64,000 nt of DNA, taken from contig NC_058339.1 in assembly GCF_905475395.1 (NCBI RefSeq), positions 57,669,172-57,733,171 of the forward strand, read 5' to 3'. The notes under the pieces are model-generated. The model ran no database searches and had not been told where the DNA came from. It worked only from the letters and a program-made list of their open reading frames with translations. Both the position numbers and the translations under genes were made by a program. The DNA is from Chrysoperla carnea (taxonomy: Eukaryota > Arthropoda > Insecta > Neuroptera > Chrysopidae). This document shows positions 24,036 to 32,068 of the stretch, piece after piece (the stretch's first letter is position 1; each line of letters begins with the position of its first letter).

Positions 24036-27000
24036 CTATACATTTTTTTTCTTTTTGATGCAAGGTTCATCTATATATTCAGCTTTTCGTTTATAGGTTG
24101 TAGTATTCAAAGAATAGTGACCCCAGGGTAGTGTATCATAGGAACCAGGTATAATATATCGCTTATCATCATAAGGGCTTAGAGCAATTTTTGTCTGAGT
24201 TTGGGTGTAAAGCTTAAGTTTATCAGATTTTATGAGGTTTTGATCAACTGATATCTCTTTAAATTCCTCCAAACATTCAACATAATCTTCAAATGTTATT
24301 TTCGTACTAAGAACTGACCTTTTAACTCCCTTAGCTTTTTTTGTTAACCCAAGATTATTTGGTTCTTGTTTAATATTCCCATGATTAAATATAGCATCAT
24401 CAAGTGATTTTGATTGTTTTTCTAGAGGGGTTGCTATTTTTAATGTATATAATTTTGATCGTAATCCTACAAAATGAGTCATAGGAGTTCCATTGTTTTC
24501 ATCCTTCATCATACCAAGCACTTTCTTATTAACGCAAGGTATATTATAAACATTAGAAGGATGGTAATCACTGGTATCAAAATACTTGTGACAATCTCTT
24601 TTTATCATTTCATAGGGATCATGGTTTTTAATTTCGTAAATAACCGAGTCAGTATCTGTATAGATAGCGGTAGAATCATCACCCAGCTGTGGAATCATAT
24701 AGCCATAATGAAAATCATAAATTGTAGTTTTAGCTAAATCTAAGATTGCCATACCAATATACAAAGGCTTATTGAAGAATATCTCCATCTTTTTCAACTC
24801 AATAGCCACCAAGTTTGAATTGAAAATTGTACAAGAATGAAATTGGGGTTTAGATATATAAGCTTCTGCCCCATATCGACCCTCCCATTTTGTAACAAGC
24901 TTTACATTAGAATGTTTCCTAATATTTTCCATTGTTTTTCCAAAGACGGCATTGTTCATTAATTTATACAAATTTTTCTCAAAATCATTATTAGCATTCT
25001 TTCGTAGTTTGGTATTTAAATCAATATATGATTGAAGCCAAGGCGACTGTTTAAATTTTAAAACTTTATGAATTTTTTCTAATTTTAGCCCATTGTTTAA
25101 TGCCTGCTTCAATGTTCTATAATGAATTACATATCGCTCTTTATCATGAAGAGTACCCATCAATTTACTCTGTTTAGAATTAGGTGCTGTTCTATGTTCA
25201 GGGCAAAAAGGTAAATCCTTATGTTTATCATGAAGTTCTTCAGGATATTTGAGATCCACTTCTAAGAAATATCCATTATCAGCGTCATCTAAAATCATCG
25301 AAACATCAATATCTGTATCACACCACTCAAAACCACTGTAAGGAAGACACTGACTCATCGCCCATCCATATTGATTGTTAATGTCTGTATAAAGTAAATA
25401 CACTTCAGGCTTGGATGGATCAAATCCTGGAATGTATTTATTATTCGCTGTGGAACGTCGTTTCATACATTGACTCAAACCACCGCGAATTCCTCGTTCG
25501 ACAAACATCATCATATCTATATCAGTCAACAATTCGAGCTCAATATTTGTATACTTCAACATACAGTCAAACGTAAATCCCGGAAGTGTATAGTAATTTC
25601 CCGGGTCAATGTTGTACGTAGACAGACAGGTTGCTCTAAACGTTTCGAAAATATCCGTAAGTAGCATTATATCCGTTTCCATATAGAGATCTACATAATC
25701 ACCTAAATTTGAACAATTAAATGCTGACCAAACGTTTTGCGCATGATGATACATTTGTCTAGAACACTGTTTCTCCTCCAATCGATTATAGAATGCTTCT
25801 ATGTTCGGTAGTTGAGTGTAATTAAATTTATCAAAAGAATCAATAAAATCATATGGCATTACACCTTTCTTTTTCAACAATTGAAACTGATTTTCTGAAA
25901 CGTTAGAAAAACGCTTCTTCATGTTAGGAAATTCCGACAAGTATGAAGCTAGCTTATCAAGGGAAGAAGCTAAAAATCTGAATGAATCTATGAATCGAAA
26001 TTTTATAGATGAATCTTCAATGTTTTTGGTGAAAGAAATATATTTTTCTTTGGTAACAGGTAAAAGTTCAACGCGCCCTCCAATCTTTGTCGCAACATCT
26101 TCAACTATCAGCATCCCATCATAATTTGACATATTATGGAACACTACAGGAACAACATGGCTATCTTGATAATTAATATTACATGATTCGTGGGCAGGGC
26201 CTCTGTAATTGGTACCATCTTTATATCCACCAGTTTTCGACGCAAGATGAAAATGGTCTCTAACTTTCTTTTCCTCATCCACAAATGGTTTATTACATAT
26301 ATGACAATGTGTAGATTTCTGAAAATCTTCCTCTTCAATAGTAGTTAATGGATCCATCTCATACGAGCACAATAAAATTGTTTCCACTTCTTCAGATATT
26401 TGTTTTAACTCCCTTATAAACCAATCCATACAATCCACTCCACGATATGAACGATAATATGATAATGAATCATCATAAGCACATTTAAAATAATACCCAA
26501 CAACAGCAGGTATATGTTTTTGATACCGAATTTTATCATCCAGAGGTTCCAATACAGATTCGATATCCCCGTAAATGATAAAAGGGGTTTTCTCTTTATT
26601 TTTAAAATTTTTGAATTTTAAAATATTTTCTCCTTCCTTAGGCATTCTTATCGCACAATCATTCATTTTCTTACAGTTTTCATAATGGCTGTTCAATTTT
26701 TCTTCTGAGTAGAAATAGTGTAAGCATCGCTCACAGAAAAACTTTTTATGACCATCTTTATTCAGCTGGGAGGAAACCAAACGTGATAGATTTTTAACCC
26801 AAACGTAATGATAACGAATGGGTAATAAATTATTATCATTATCATCAACATCTTCATCATACTGATCTTGAATCAGTAATAAATTCACATGATTAATCAA
26901 TTTATTTTTTGTTAAGTAGCATGGCACAACATTAAAATTTTTCAAGTGTTTCTTCAGTACATAAACATTTATCGATATTTCATTTTGATTTTCAAAGTTA

Positions 27001-27884
27001 GGTATCTGTTTTAGTGTCATTGGAAACTGTACACCTTTCAACTTCAACACTTTTGAATAATGTGGATATTTTGAAATACGCTGGGGATGCTTCTCAACTG
27101 GATACAATGCTGACGTCACAGCCCACGCAAAGCATGCATTATCATCATTCTTTACGTTTATACAAGCTTCTAGTCGTTTGATTTGGGTAGGTAGTTCAAT
27201 ATATGACGATCCAAGTAATGGTGTATATTTATTTATATTAACACCAAGGTTAATAATGTTTACTAGAGCCCAACCGCTATCGCGTTCCTGGAATTCTTCC
27301 AAATCACGTGTTATCGGACCAACAACATTCTTCCCAAACCATTCATTCACATCAGTATTCTGATATATTGGATTATTTGAAGTAGTGAAGTATTTGTGTT
27401 CAGTTATCATTTTGTTTGCAGATACAATTTGAAATTCTCCACAGAAAATAACGTTAACTTTTATAGCTTCATGAATTTTCAGAACGTTACTTATTCTTCG
27501 TCGAAAAAGTGCTTCACAATCCTTCAAAAATGCTTTAGGATCTTTATGTTTCAGATTACTAATAATACCAGTTCTAAGCCGACTCTCAAATGCAGATAGG
27601 GAATCATCCCATCGTACTCTCTTTGCAGCCGTCTCTTTTCGACTTTGAACACCTGCTCCGTGCTTTAACATACACTTAAGATTGCAACGATAACTTTTTA
27701 CAAGAGCCAAGTTTGCTAACAAATTCTGCTTTTTACCAACAGATTTTGCAGCTTTCAATTTTTTACATATCCGTCGAACAGCAATATTGCAATTTTTCAA
27801 TCCATCTCCAATATTCAATTTATTAGCAGTCATGGTGTCGATAGATTTTATTTTCTCCAACAAAGTAGACATTGAGTACGTCAT
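24036..27884 (-). CDS. Protein-primed family B DNA polymerase (Polinton-type pPolB), left copy
   Basis: A 1,282-residue protein identical to the copy at 32069-35917, read toward the left tip. It would replicate the linear element from a terminal protein in the nucleus or cytoplasm. Residues counted from the ATG: Cys2-His-Cys finger C384/C387/H400/C404; exonuclease motifs ExoI D440/E442, ExoII N584/D589 and ExoIII Y734/D738; an endonuclease VII-like zinc insertion C527/C530/H544/H546/C568 between ExoI and ExoII; polymerase motif A D834; motif B K974 to G982; motif C YTDTDS with D1077/D1079; KxY K1144/Y1146; and a basic C-terminus. All expected catalytic residues are present, so the enzyme looks intact. 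The start is the ATG at 27884; a GTG two codons upstream is not a plausible eukaryotic start. The promoter and a 5'UTR intron lie at 27901-28539. Confidence 0.92.
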   Translation of the reverse strand: MTYSMSTLLEKIKSIDTMTANKLNIGDGLKNCNIAVRRICKKLKAAKSVGKKQNLLANLALVKSYRCNLKCMLKHGAGVQSRKETAAKRVRWDDSLSAFESRLRTGIISNLKHKDPKAFLKDCEALFRRRISNVLKIHEAIKVNVIFCGEFQIVSANKMITEHKYFTTSNNPIYQNTDVNEWFGKNVVGPITRDLEEFQERDSGWALVNIINLGVNINKYTPLLGSSYIELPTQIKRLEACINVKNDDNACFAWAVTSALYPVEKHPQRISKYPHYSKVLKLKGVQFPMTLKQIPNFENQNEISINVYVLKKHLKNFNVVPCYLTKNKLINHVNLLLIQDQYDEDVDDNDNNLLPIRYHYVWVKNLSRLVSSQLNKDGHKKFFCERCLHYFYSEEKLNSHYENCKKMNDCAIRMPKEGENILKFKNFKNKEKTPFIIYGDIESVLEPLDDKIRYQKHIPAVVGYYFKCAYDDSLSYYRSYRGVDCMDWFIRELKQISEEVETILLCSYEMDPLTTIEEEDFQKSTHCHICNKPFVDEEKKVRDHFHLASKTGGYKDGTNYRGPAHESCNINYQDSHVVPVVFHNMSNYDGMLIVEDVATKIGGRVELLPVTKEKYISFTKNIEDSSIKFRFIDSFRFLASSLDKLASYLSEFPNMKKRFSNVSENQFQLLKKKGVMPYDFIDSFDKFNYTQLPNIEAFYNRLEEKQCSRQMYHHAQNVWSAFNCSNLGDYVDLYMETDIMLLTDIFETFRATCLSTYNIDPGNYYTLPGFTFDCMLKYTNIELELLTDIDMMMFVERGIRGGLSQCMKRRSTANNKYIPGFDPSKPEVYLLYTDINNQYGWAMSQCLPYSGFEWCDTDIDVSMILDDADNGYFLEVDLKYPEELHDKHKDLPFCPEHRTAPNSKQSKLMGTLHDKERYVIHYRTLKQALNNGLKLEKIHKVLKFKQSPWLQSYIDLNTKLRKNANNDFEKNLYKLMNNAVFGKTMENIRKHSNVKLVTKWEGRYGAEAYISKPQFHSCTIFNSNLVAIELKKMEIFFNKPLYIGMAILDLAKTTIYDFHYGYMIPQLGDDSTAIYTDTDSVIYEIKNHDPYEMIKRDCHKYFDTSDYHPSNVYNIPCVNKKVLGMMKDENNGTPMTHFVGLRSKLYTLKIATPLEKQSKSLDDAIFNHGNIKQEPNNLGLTKKAKGVKRSVLSTKITFEDYVECLEEFKEISVDQNLIKSDKLKLYTQTQTKIALSPYDDKRYIIPGSYDTLPWGHYSLNTTTYKRKAEYIDEPCIKKKKNV

Positions 27885-27900
27885 TTTCACTGTATGAAAT

Positions 27901-28506
27901 CTAGAAATGATATAAGAAAAAATAGGTTTTAATCGTATAATATATAATCAATAATTATAGTTCAAATACATGAAGATAAACGAACTTTTACAAATATTAC
28001 TGATATTATCACATAGAAAAAATAAAATTTTATATATATGTGTACAGTAATGCTGAACCTAAAACATAATTTTGTAATAGTTTAGATTTTCATATAAACC
28101 AAACATTCTCAATATCTATGTTTTATATACCTAAATCATATAGATAACTGCCCGTTTTGTAAGCGGGTCTTACAGATATCATGATTTGATACAATCACCC
28201 ATATAGAGATACTTCATTAATACACAGATAGAAAACGTTGATTTTAATAGTATACAATCTAATCCAAACAAAAAATATATTATAGTTTTCACTTCGCTTT
28301 ATCATTACAAAGTAATAGATAGATGACGTGTTCGTGTTATGAAACTTACCTTACAACAACAATAATCAACAGTTATATATTTTTTAAGACACACAAACTT
28401 TACAACAATGTTCACGATATGTAACACACTTTTATTATAATAATTTTTAAGGCACTTTTATTATGATTATTAATAACTTGTTCACTTTCACTGTAAATAT
28501 TCAACT
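27901..28506 (-). other. Predicted leader exon and 5'UTR intron of left PolB
   Basis: Mirror of 31447-32052: exon 28350-28506 without any ATG, then intron 27901-28349 with the same donor and acceptor, ending 16 bases before the ATG at 27884. Confidence 0.55.
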
Positions 28507-28539
28507 GAGTCAGGTCAAGGTAATAACGCTGCTTATATA
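28504..28539 (-). promoter_or_regulatory. Core promoter of left PolB (TATA plus TCAGT initiator)
   Basis: Mirror of the right promoter: TATATAA on the minus strand at 28533-28539 and TCAGT at 28504-28508, with the likely start at 28506. Confidence 0.7.
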
Positions 28540-28653
28540 CGTTTTTCAAAATTGAAATATTTGAACATGTTTTGACATGTAAAAAATTGTTCTAGAACAT
28601 TATTTTATAGTTTAACAATTTGAAAAATAGATTATTCATCATCTTGTTACAAG

Positions 28654-28985
28654 TTCAAACTTGTTTGAAATAATTTTACATGTATCAAAACACGTGACCG
28701 GATGTTAATATTTTTTTATGATTAAGCAATGTAATATGACACTTGAAATTTACATAATAAAAATACATGTTCAAACTTGTTTGAATGGACTTTGATCTTA
28801 AAATAATTTTACACGTGTCAGCTATTCTCAAGAATATGTTGAAATAGATTTGACCTTGAAAAATATGATATCATCATCCTGTTACAAGTTCAAACTTGTT
28901 TGAATAAAAATACATGTTCAAACTTGTTTGAACATGTTTAAACTTGTTTGAATCGCATTAGATCTTAAAATAATTTTACACGTGT
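28654..28985 (-). promoter_or_regulatory. Iteron array upstream of left PolB
   Basis: Mirror of 30968-31299, with the same TTCAAACTTGTTTGAA-type palindromes and CACGTG boxes. One base differs between arms within it (28684 versus 31269). Confidence 0.6.
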
Positions 28986-29048
28986 TATGAGATTAGAATA
29001 AAGGTTTTATTTAATAAAAATCTTTATTTTTTTTTTATACAACACAAA

Positions 29049-29120
29049 TATGTTCGCAAAAACGGTCCACTATGACAGATTTTTTATTGTTACAAGTATG
29101 TTCATAAAAACGGTCCACTA
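29049..29120. repeat. 48-bp-period direct duplication at integrase remnant 3' end, left
   Basis: Two copies of a segment containing cggtccacta are spaced 48 bp apart. The first overlaps the last codons and stop of the integrase remnant. The mirror is 30833-30904. Confidence 0.6.
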
Positions 29121-29329
29121 TAAAATAAGACTTTTTTATCAATATATGAATCGTGTAAAGAGTCGAACACTAACCACCTGACTTTAACGTTGGATTCACG
29201 TTTAGCTAAGACCTTTTCCACTAAATAAATGTTTGGATGGTGAACTTTTTGTAATTCTTCGGCATAGAAACCACCCTTTATATCTTCGTTGCTGTTATCC
29301 TTCAATAAATATACAGGTCTCTTTCTAAA
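29102..29329 (-). pseudogene. Polinton integrase C-terminus (chromodomain remnant), left copy
   Basis: The exact mirror of 30624-30851: the same chromodomain-like peptide and stop codon, with the same abrupt junction to 16-bp repeats on the 5' side. Both copies are broken at the same place, so the truncation predates, or occurred together with, the inverted duplication. Confidence 0.72.
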
Positions 29330-29584
29330 CAGGTCTGTATCTAAACAGGTCTGTATCTAAACAGGTCAGTATCTAAACAGATCTGTATCTAAACAGGTCT
29401 CTTTCTAAACAGGTCTCTTTCTAAACAGGTCTGTTTCTAAACAGGTCTGTATCTAAACAGGTCTGTATCTAAACAGGTCTCTTTCTATACAGGTCTGTTT
29501 CTAAACAGGTCTCTTTCTAAACAGGTCTGTATCTAAACAGGTCTCTTTCTAAACAGGTCTCTTTCTAAACAGGTCTCTTTCTAA
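29313..29584. repeat. 16-bp tandem repeat array, left
   Basis: Seventeen units of the aacaggtctctttcta type, with interspersed gtat, gttt and cttt variants. The order of variants matches the right array unit for unit, except for one base in the eighth unit from the centre (29464). Confidence 0.85.
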
Positions 29585-29767
29585 CAGATCAGTATTAAAC
29601 AGGTCTGTTTAGTACTGGTTTGACCTGTTTAATTATATTAATTGATAAATTAAGAAGGCTACATTCTACAAACATCGGAAGAGAAATACTATCTATAATC
29701 CAATACTTGAGGAAAACAAATATAATTAAATAACAAGTTTATAATAACTTTATCAAAAATTAAAAAG

Positions 29768-29939
29768 CTGGAGTAAAATCGGTGAAAACCGGAGTAAAAC
29801 CGGAGTAAAATCGGCGAAAGTCGGAGTAAAATCGGTGAAAACCGGAGTAAAATCGGCGAAAGTCGGAGTAAAATCGGTGAAAACCGGAGTAAAACCGGAG
29901 TAAAATCGGCGAAAGTCGGAGCAAAATCGGAATAAAATT
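29768..29939. repeat. 42-bp tandem repeat array at the palindrome centre, left
   Basis: Repeats of gagtaaaatcggtgaaaacc and gagtaaaatcggcgaaagtc modules that together form a 42-bp unit, 172 bp in all. An open frame across it is a by-product of the repeat and encodes no recognisable protein. Confidence 0.85.
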
Positions 29940-29971
29940 GATAAAATGAATACATGTATGTAGATCTAATG
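29940..29971. other. Asymmetric 32-base loop at the palindrome centre
   Basis: The unpaired bases between the two arms, containing the small palindrome tacatgta. Such a short unique spacer is what a fold-back of single-stranded DNA onto itself would leave. Confidence 0.8.
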
Positions 29972-30185
29972 AATTTTATTCCGATTTTGCTCCGACTTTC
30001 GCCGATTTTACTCCGGTTTTACTCCGGTTTTCACTGATTTTACTCCGACTTTCGCCGATTTTACTCCGGTTTTCACCGATTTTACTCCGACTTTCGCCGA
30101 TTTTACTCCGGTTTTCACCGATTTTACTCCGACTTTCGCCGATTTTACTCCGGTTTTACTCCGGTTTTCACCGATTTTACTCCAG
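29972..30185. repeat. 42-bp tandem repeat array at the palindrome centre, right
   Basis: 214 bp of the same repeat in inverted orientation, exactly one 42-bp unit longer than the left array. One unit has cactgatt where the others have caccgatt. Confidence 0.85.
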
Positions 30186-30368
30186 CTTTTTAATTTTTGA
30201 TAAAGTTATTATAAACTTGTTATTTAATTATATTTGTTTTCCTCAAGTATTGGATTATAGATAGTATTTCTCTTCCGATGTTTGTAGAATGTAGCCTTCT
30301 TAATTTATCAATTAATATAATTAAACAGGTCAAACCAGTACTAAACAGACCTGTTTAATACTGATCTG

Positions 30369-30640
30369 TTAGAAAGAGACCTGTTTAGAAAGAGACCTGT
30401 TTAGAAAGAGACCTGTTTAGATACAGACCTGTTTAGAAAGAGACCTGTTTAGAAACAGACCTGTATAGAAAGAGACCTGTTTAGATACTGACCTGTTTAG
30501 ATACAGACCTGTTTAGAAACAGACCTGTTTAGAAAGAGACCTGTTTAGAAAGAGACCTGTTTAGATACAGATCTGTTTAGATACTGACCTGTTTAGATAC
30601 AGACCTGTTTAGATACAGACCTGTTTAGAAAGAGACCTGT
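30369..30640. repeat. 16-bp tandem repeat array, right
   Basis: Seventeen units of tagaaagagacctgtt and variants, in mirror order to the left array. It abuts the broken 5' edge of the integrase remnant. Confidence 0.85.
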
Positions 30641-30851
30641 ATATTTATTGAAGGATAACAGCAACGAAGATATAAAGGGTGGTTTCTATGCCGAAGAATT
30701 ACAAAAAGTTCACCATCCAAACATTTATTTAGTGGAAAAGGTCTTAGCTAAACGTGAATCCAACGTTAAAGTCAGGTGGTTAGTGTTCGACTCTTTACAC
30801 GATTCATATATTGATAAAAAAGTCTTATTTTATAGTGGACCGTTTTTATGA
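30624..30851 (+). pseudogene. Polinton integrase C-terminus (chromodomain remnant), right copy
   Basis: An open stretch ending in TGA at 30849-30851 encodes about 70 residues that read as the end of a Polinton-type integrase. A VYLLKD segment is followed by GGFYAEELQKV, as in the linker before the chromodomain, then a chromodomain-like block with YLVEKVL, KVRW and FDSLHDSYI. The catalytic DDE core is absent: upstream the frame runs straight into the 16-bp tandem repeats. There is no ATG; TTG or other codons would be needed. Poly(A) signals follow at 30925-30930 and 30942-30947. It lies upstream of PolB on the same strand, so the parent element probably had integrase then PolB in tandem. Identification rests on motif recognition, not a search. 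Confidence 0.72.
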
Positions 30852-30904
30852 ACATACTTGTAACAATAAAAAATCTGTCATAGTGGACCGTTTTTGCGAA
30901 CATA
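30833..30904. repeat. 48-bp-period direct duplication at integrase remnant 3' end, right
   Basis: tagtggaccgttttt occurs at 30833 and 30881, each followed by gaacata. It covers the end of the integrase remnant and its downstream sequence. Confidence 0.6.
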
Positions 30905-30967
30905 TTTGTGTTGTATAAAAAAAAAATAAAGATTTTTATTAAATAAAACCTTTATTCTAATCTCATA

Positions 30968-31299
30968 ACACGTGTAAAATTATTTTAAGATCTAATGCGA
31001 TTCAAACAAGTTTAAACATGTTCAAACAAGTTTGAACATGTATTTTTATTCAAACAAGTTTGAACTTGTAACAGGATGATGATATCATATTTTTCAAGGT
31101 CAAATCTATTTCAACATATTCTTGAGAATAGCTGACACGTGTAAAATTATTTTAAGATCAAAGTCCATTCAAACAAGTTTGAACATGTATTTTTATTATG
31201 TAAATTTCAAGTGTCATATTACATTGCTTAATCATAAAAAAATATTAACATCCGGTCACGTGTTTTGACACATGTAAAATTATTTCAAACAAGTTTGAA
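30968..31299 (+). promoter_or_regulatory. Iteron array upstream of right PolB
   Basis: The near-palindrome TTCAAACAAGTTTGAA occurs at 31021, 31049, 31168 and 31284, with a variant at 31001. Two copies of acacgtgtaaaattatttt (30968 and 31135) and a third diverged one near 31269 make the array look like two to three degenerate units of about 130-165 bp. CACGTG is an E-box. It lies 115-450 bases upstream of the TATA box. A role as enhancer, silencer or replication site is inference. The mirror is 28654-28985. Confidence 0.6.
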
Positions 31300-31413
31300 C
31301 TTGTAACAAGATGATGAATAATCTATTTTTCAAATTGTTAAACTATAAAATAATGTTCTAGAACAATTTTTTACATGTCAAAACATGTTCAAATATTTCA
31401 ATTTTGAAAAACG

Positions 31414-31449
31414 TATATAAGCAGCGTTATTACCTTGACCTGACTCAGT
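31414..31449 (+). promoter_or_regulatory. Core promoter of right PolB (TATA plus TCAGT initiator)
   Basis: TATATAA at 31414-31420 is followed by the arthropod initiator TCAGT at 31445-31449, placing the A at 31447 about 31-33 bases downstream of the TATA box, the standard spacing for RNA polymerase II. Transcription would start near 31447 toward the polymerase. Confidence 0.7.
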
Positions 31450-31603
31450 TGAATATTTACAGTGAAAGTGAACAAGTTATTAATAATCATAATAAAAGTG
31501 CCTTAAAAATTATTATAATAAAAGTGTGTTACATATCGTGAACATTGTTGTAAAGTTTGTGTGTCTTAAAAAATATATAACTGTTGATTATTGTTGTTGT
31601 AAG
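31447..31603 (+). other. Predicted non-coding leader exon of right PolB
   Basis: It runs from the initiator to a strong splice donor (aag|gtaagt). The 157 bases contain no ATG at all, unlike the intron after it, which supports a genuine 5'UTR exon. The mirror is 28350-28506. Confidence 0.55.
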
Positions 31604-32052
31604 GTAAGTTTCATAACACGAACACGTCATCTATCTATTACTTTGTAATGATAAAGCGAAGTGAAAACTATAATATATTTTTTGTTTGGATTAGATTGTA
31701 TACTATTAAAATCAACGTTTTCTATCTGTGTATTAATGAAGTATCTCTATATGGGTGATTGTATCAAATCATGATATCTGTAAGACCCGCTTACAAAACG
31801 GGCAGTTATCTATATGATTTAGGTATATAAAACATAGATATTGAGAATGTTTGGTTTATATGAAAATCTAAACTATTACAAAATTATGTTTTAGGTTCAG
31901 CATTACTGTACACATATATATAAAATTTTATTTTTTCTATGTGATAATATCAGTAATATTTGTAAAAGTTCGTTTATCTTCATGTATTTGAACTATAATT
32001 ATTGATTATATATTATACGATTAAAACCTATTTTTTCTTATATCATTTCTAG
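31604..32052 (+). other. Predicted 5'UTR intron of right PolB (449 bp)
   Basis: The donor gtaagt at 31604 and an acceptor at 32051-32052, preceded by a pyrimidine-rich tract (ttttttcttatatcatttctag), frame a 449-bp intron. Splicing leaves 16 bases before the PolB ATG. The mirror is 27901-28349 on the minus strand. Confidence 0.55.
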
Positions 32053-32068
32053 ATTTCATACAGTGAAA

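Larger units (their letters stand above)
22874..29939. repeat. Left arm of the giant inverted repeat (7,066 bp)
   Basis: It is the reverse complement of 29972-37079. Differences found by eye: the right arm has one extra 42-bp unit near the centre; 28684 is a where its partner 31269 is c (expected t); 29464 is t where its partner 30489 is t (expected a); and one central repeat unit of the right arm carries a unique t at 30035. The polymerase reading frames in the two arms encode identical proteins. Confidence 0.9.

Noticed and set aside
27885..27890. GTG start two codons upstream of the left PolB ATG (and its mirror at 32063)
   Set aside because: Eukaryotic initiation at the downstream ATG, with A at -3, is far more likely.
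29313..29584. CRISPR-like array
   Set aside because: The 16-bp units are contiguous with no unique spacers, and the context is eukaryotic.
29689..29955. 88-codon open frame of LLRFSPIL-type repeats
   Set aside because: It is the translation of the 42-bp DNA tandem array and has no independent coding signal.
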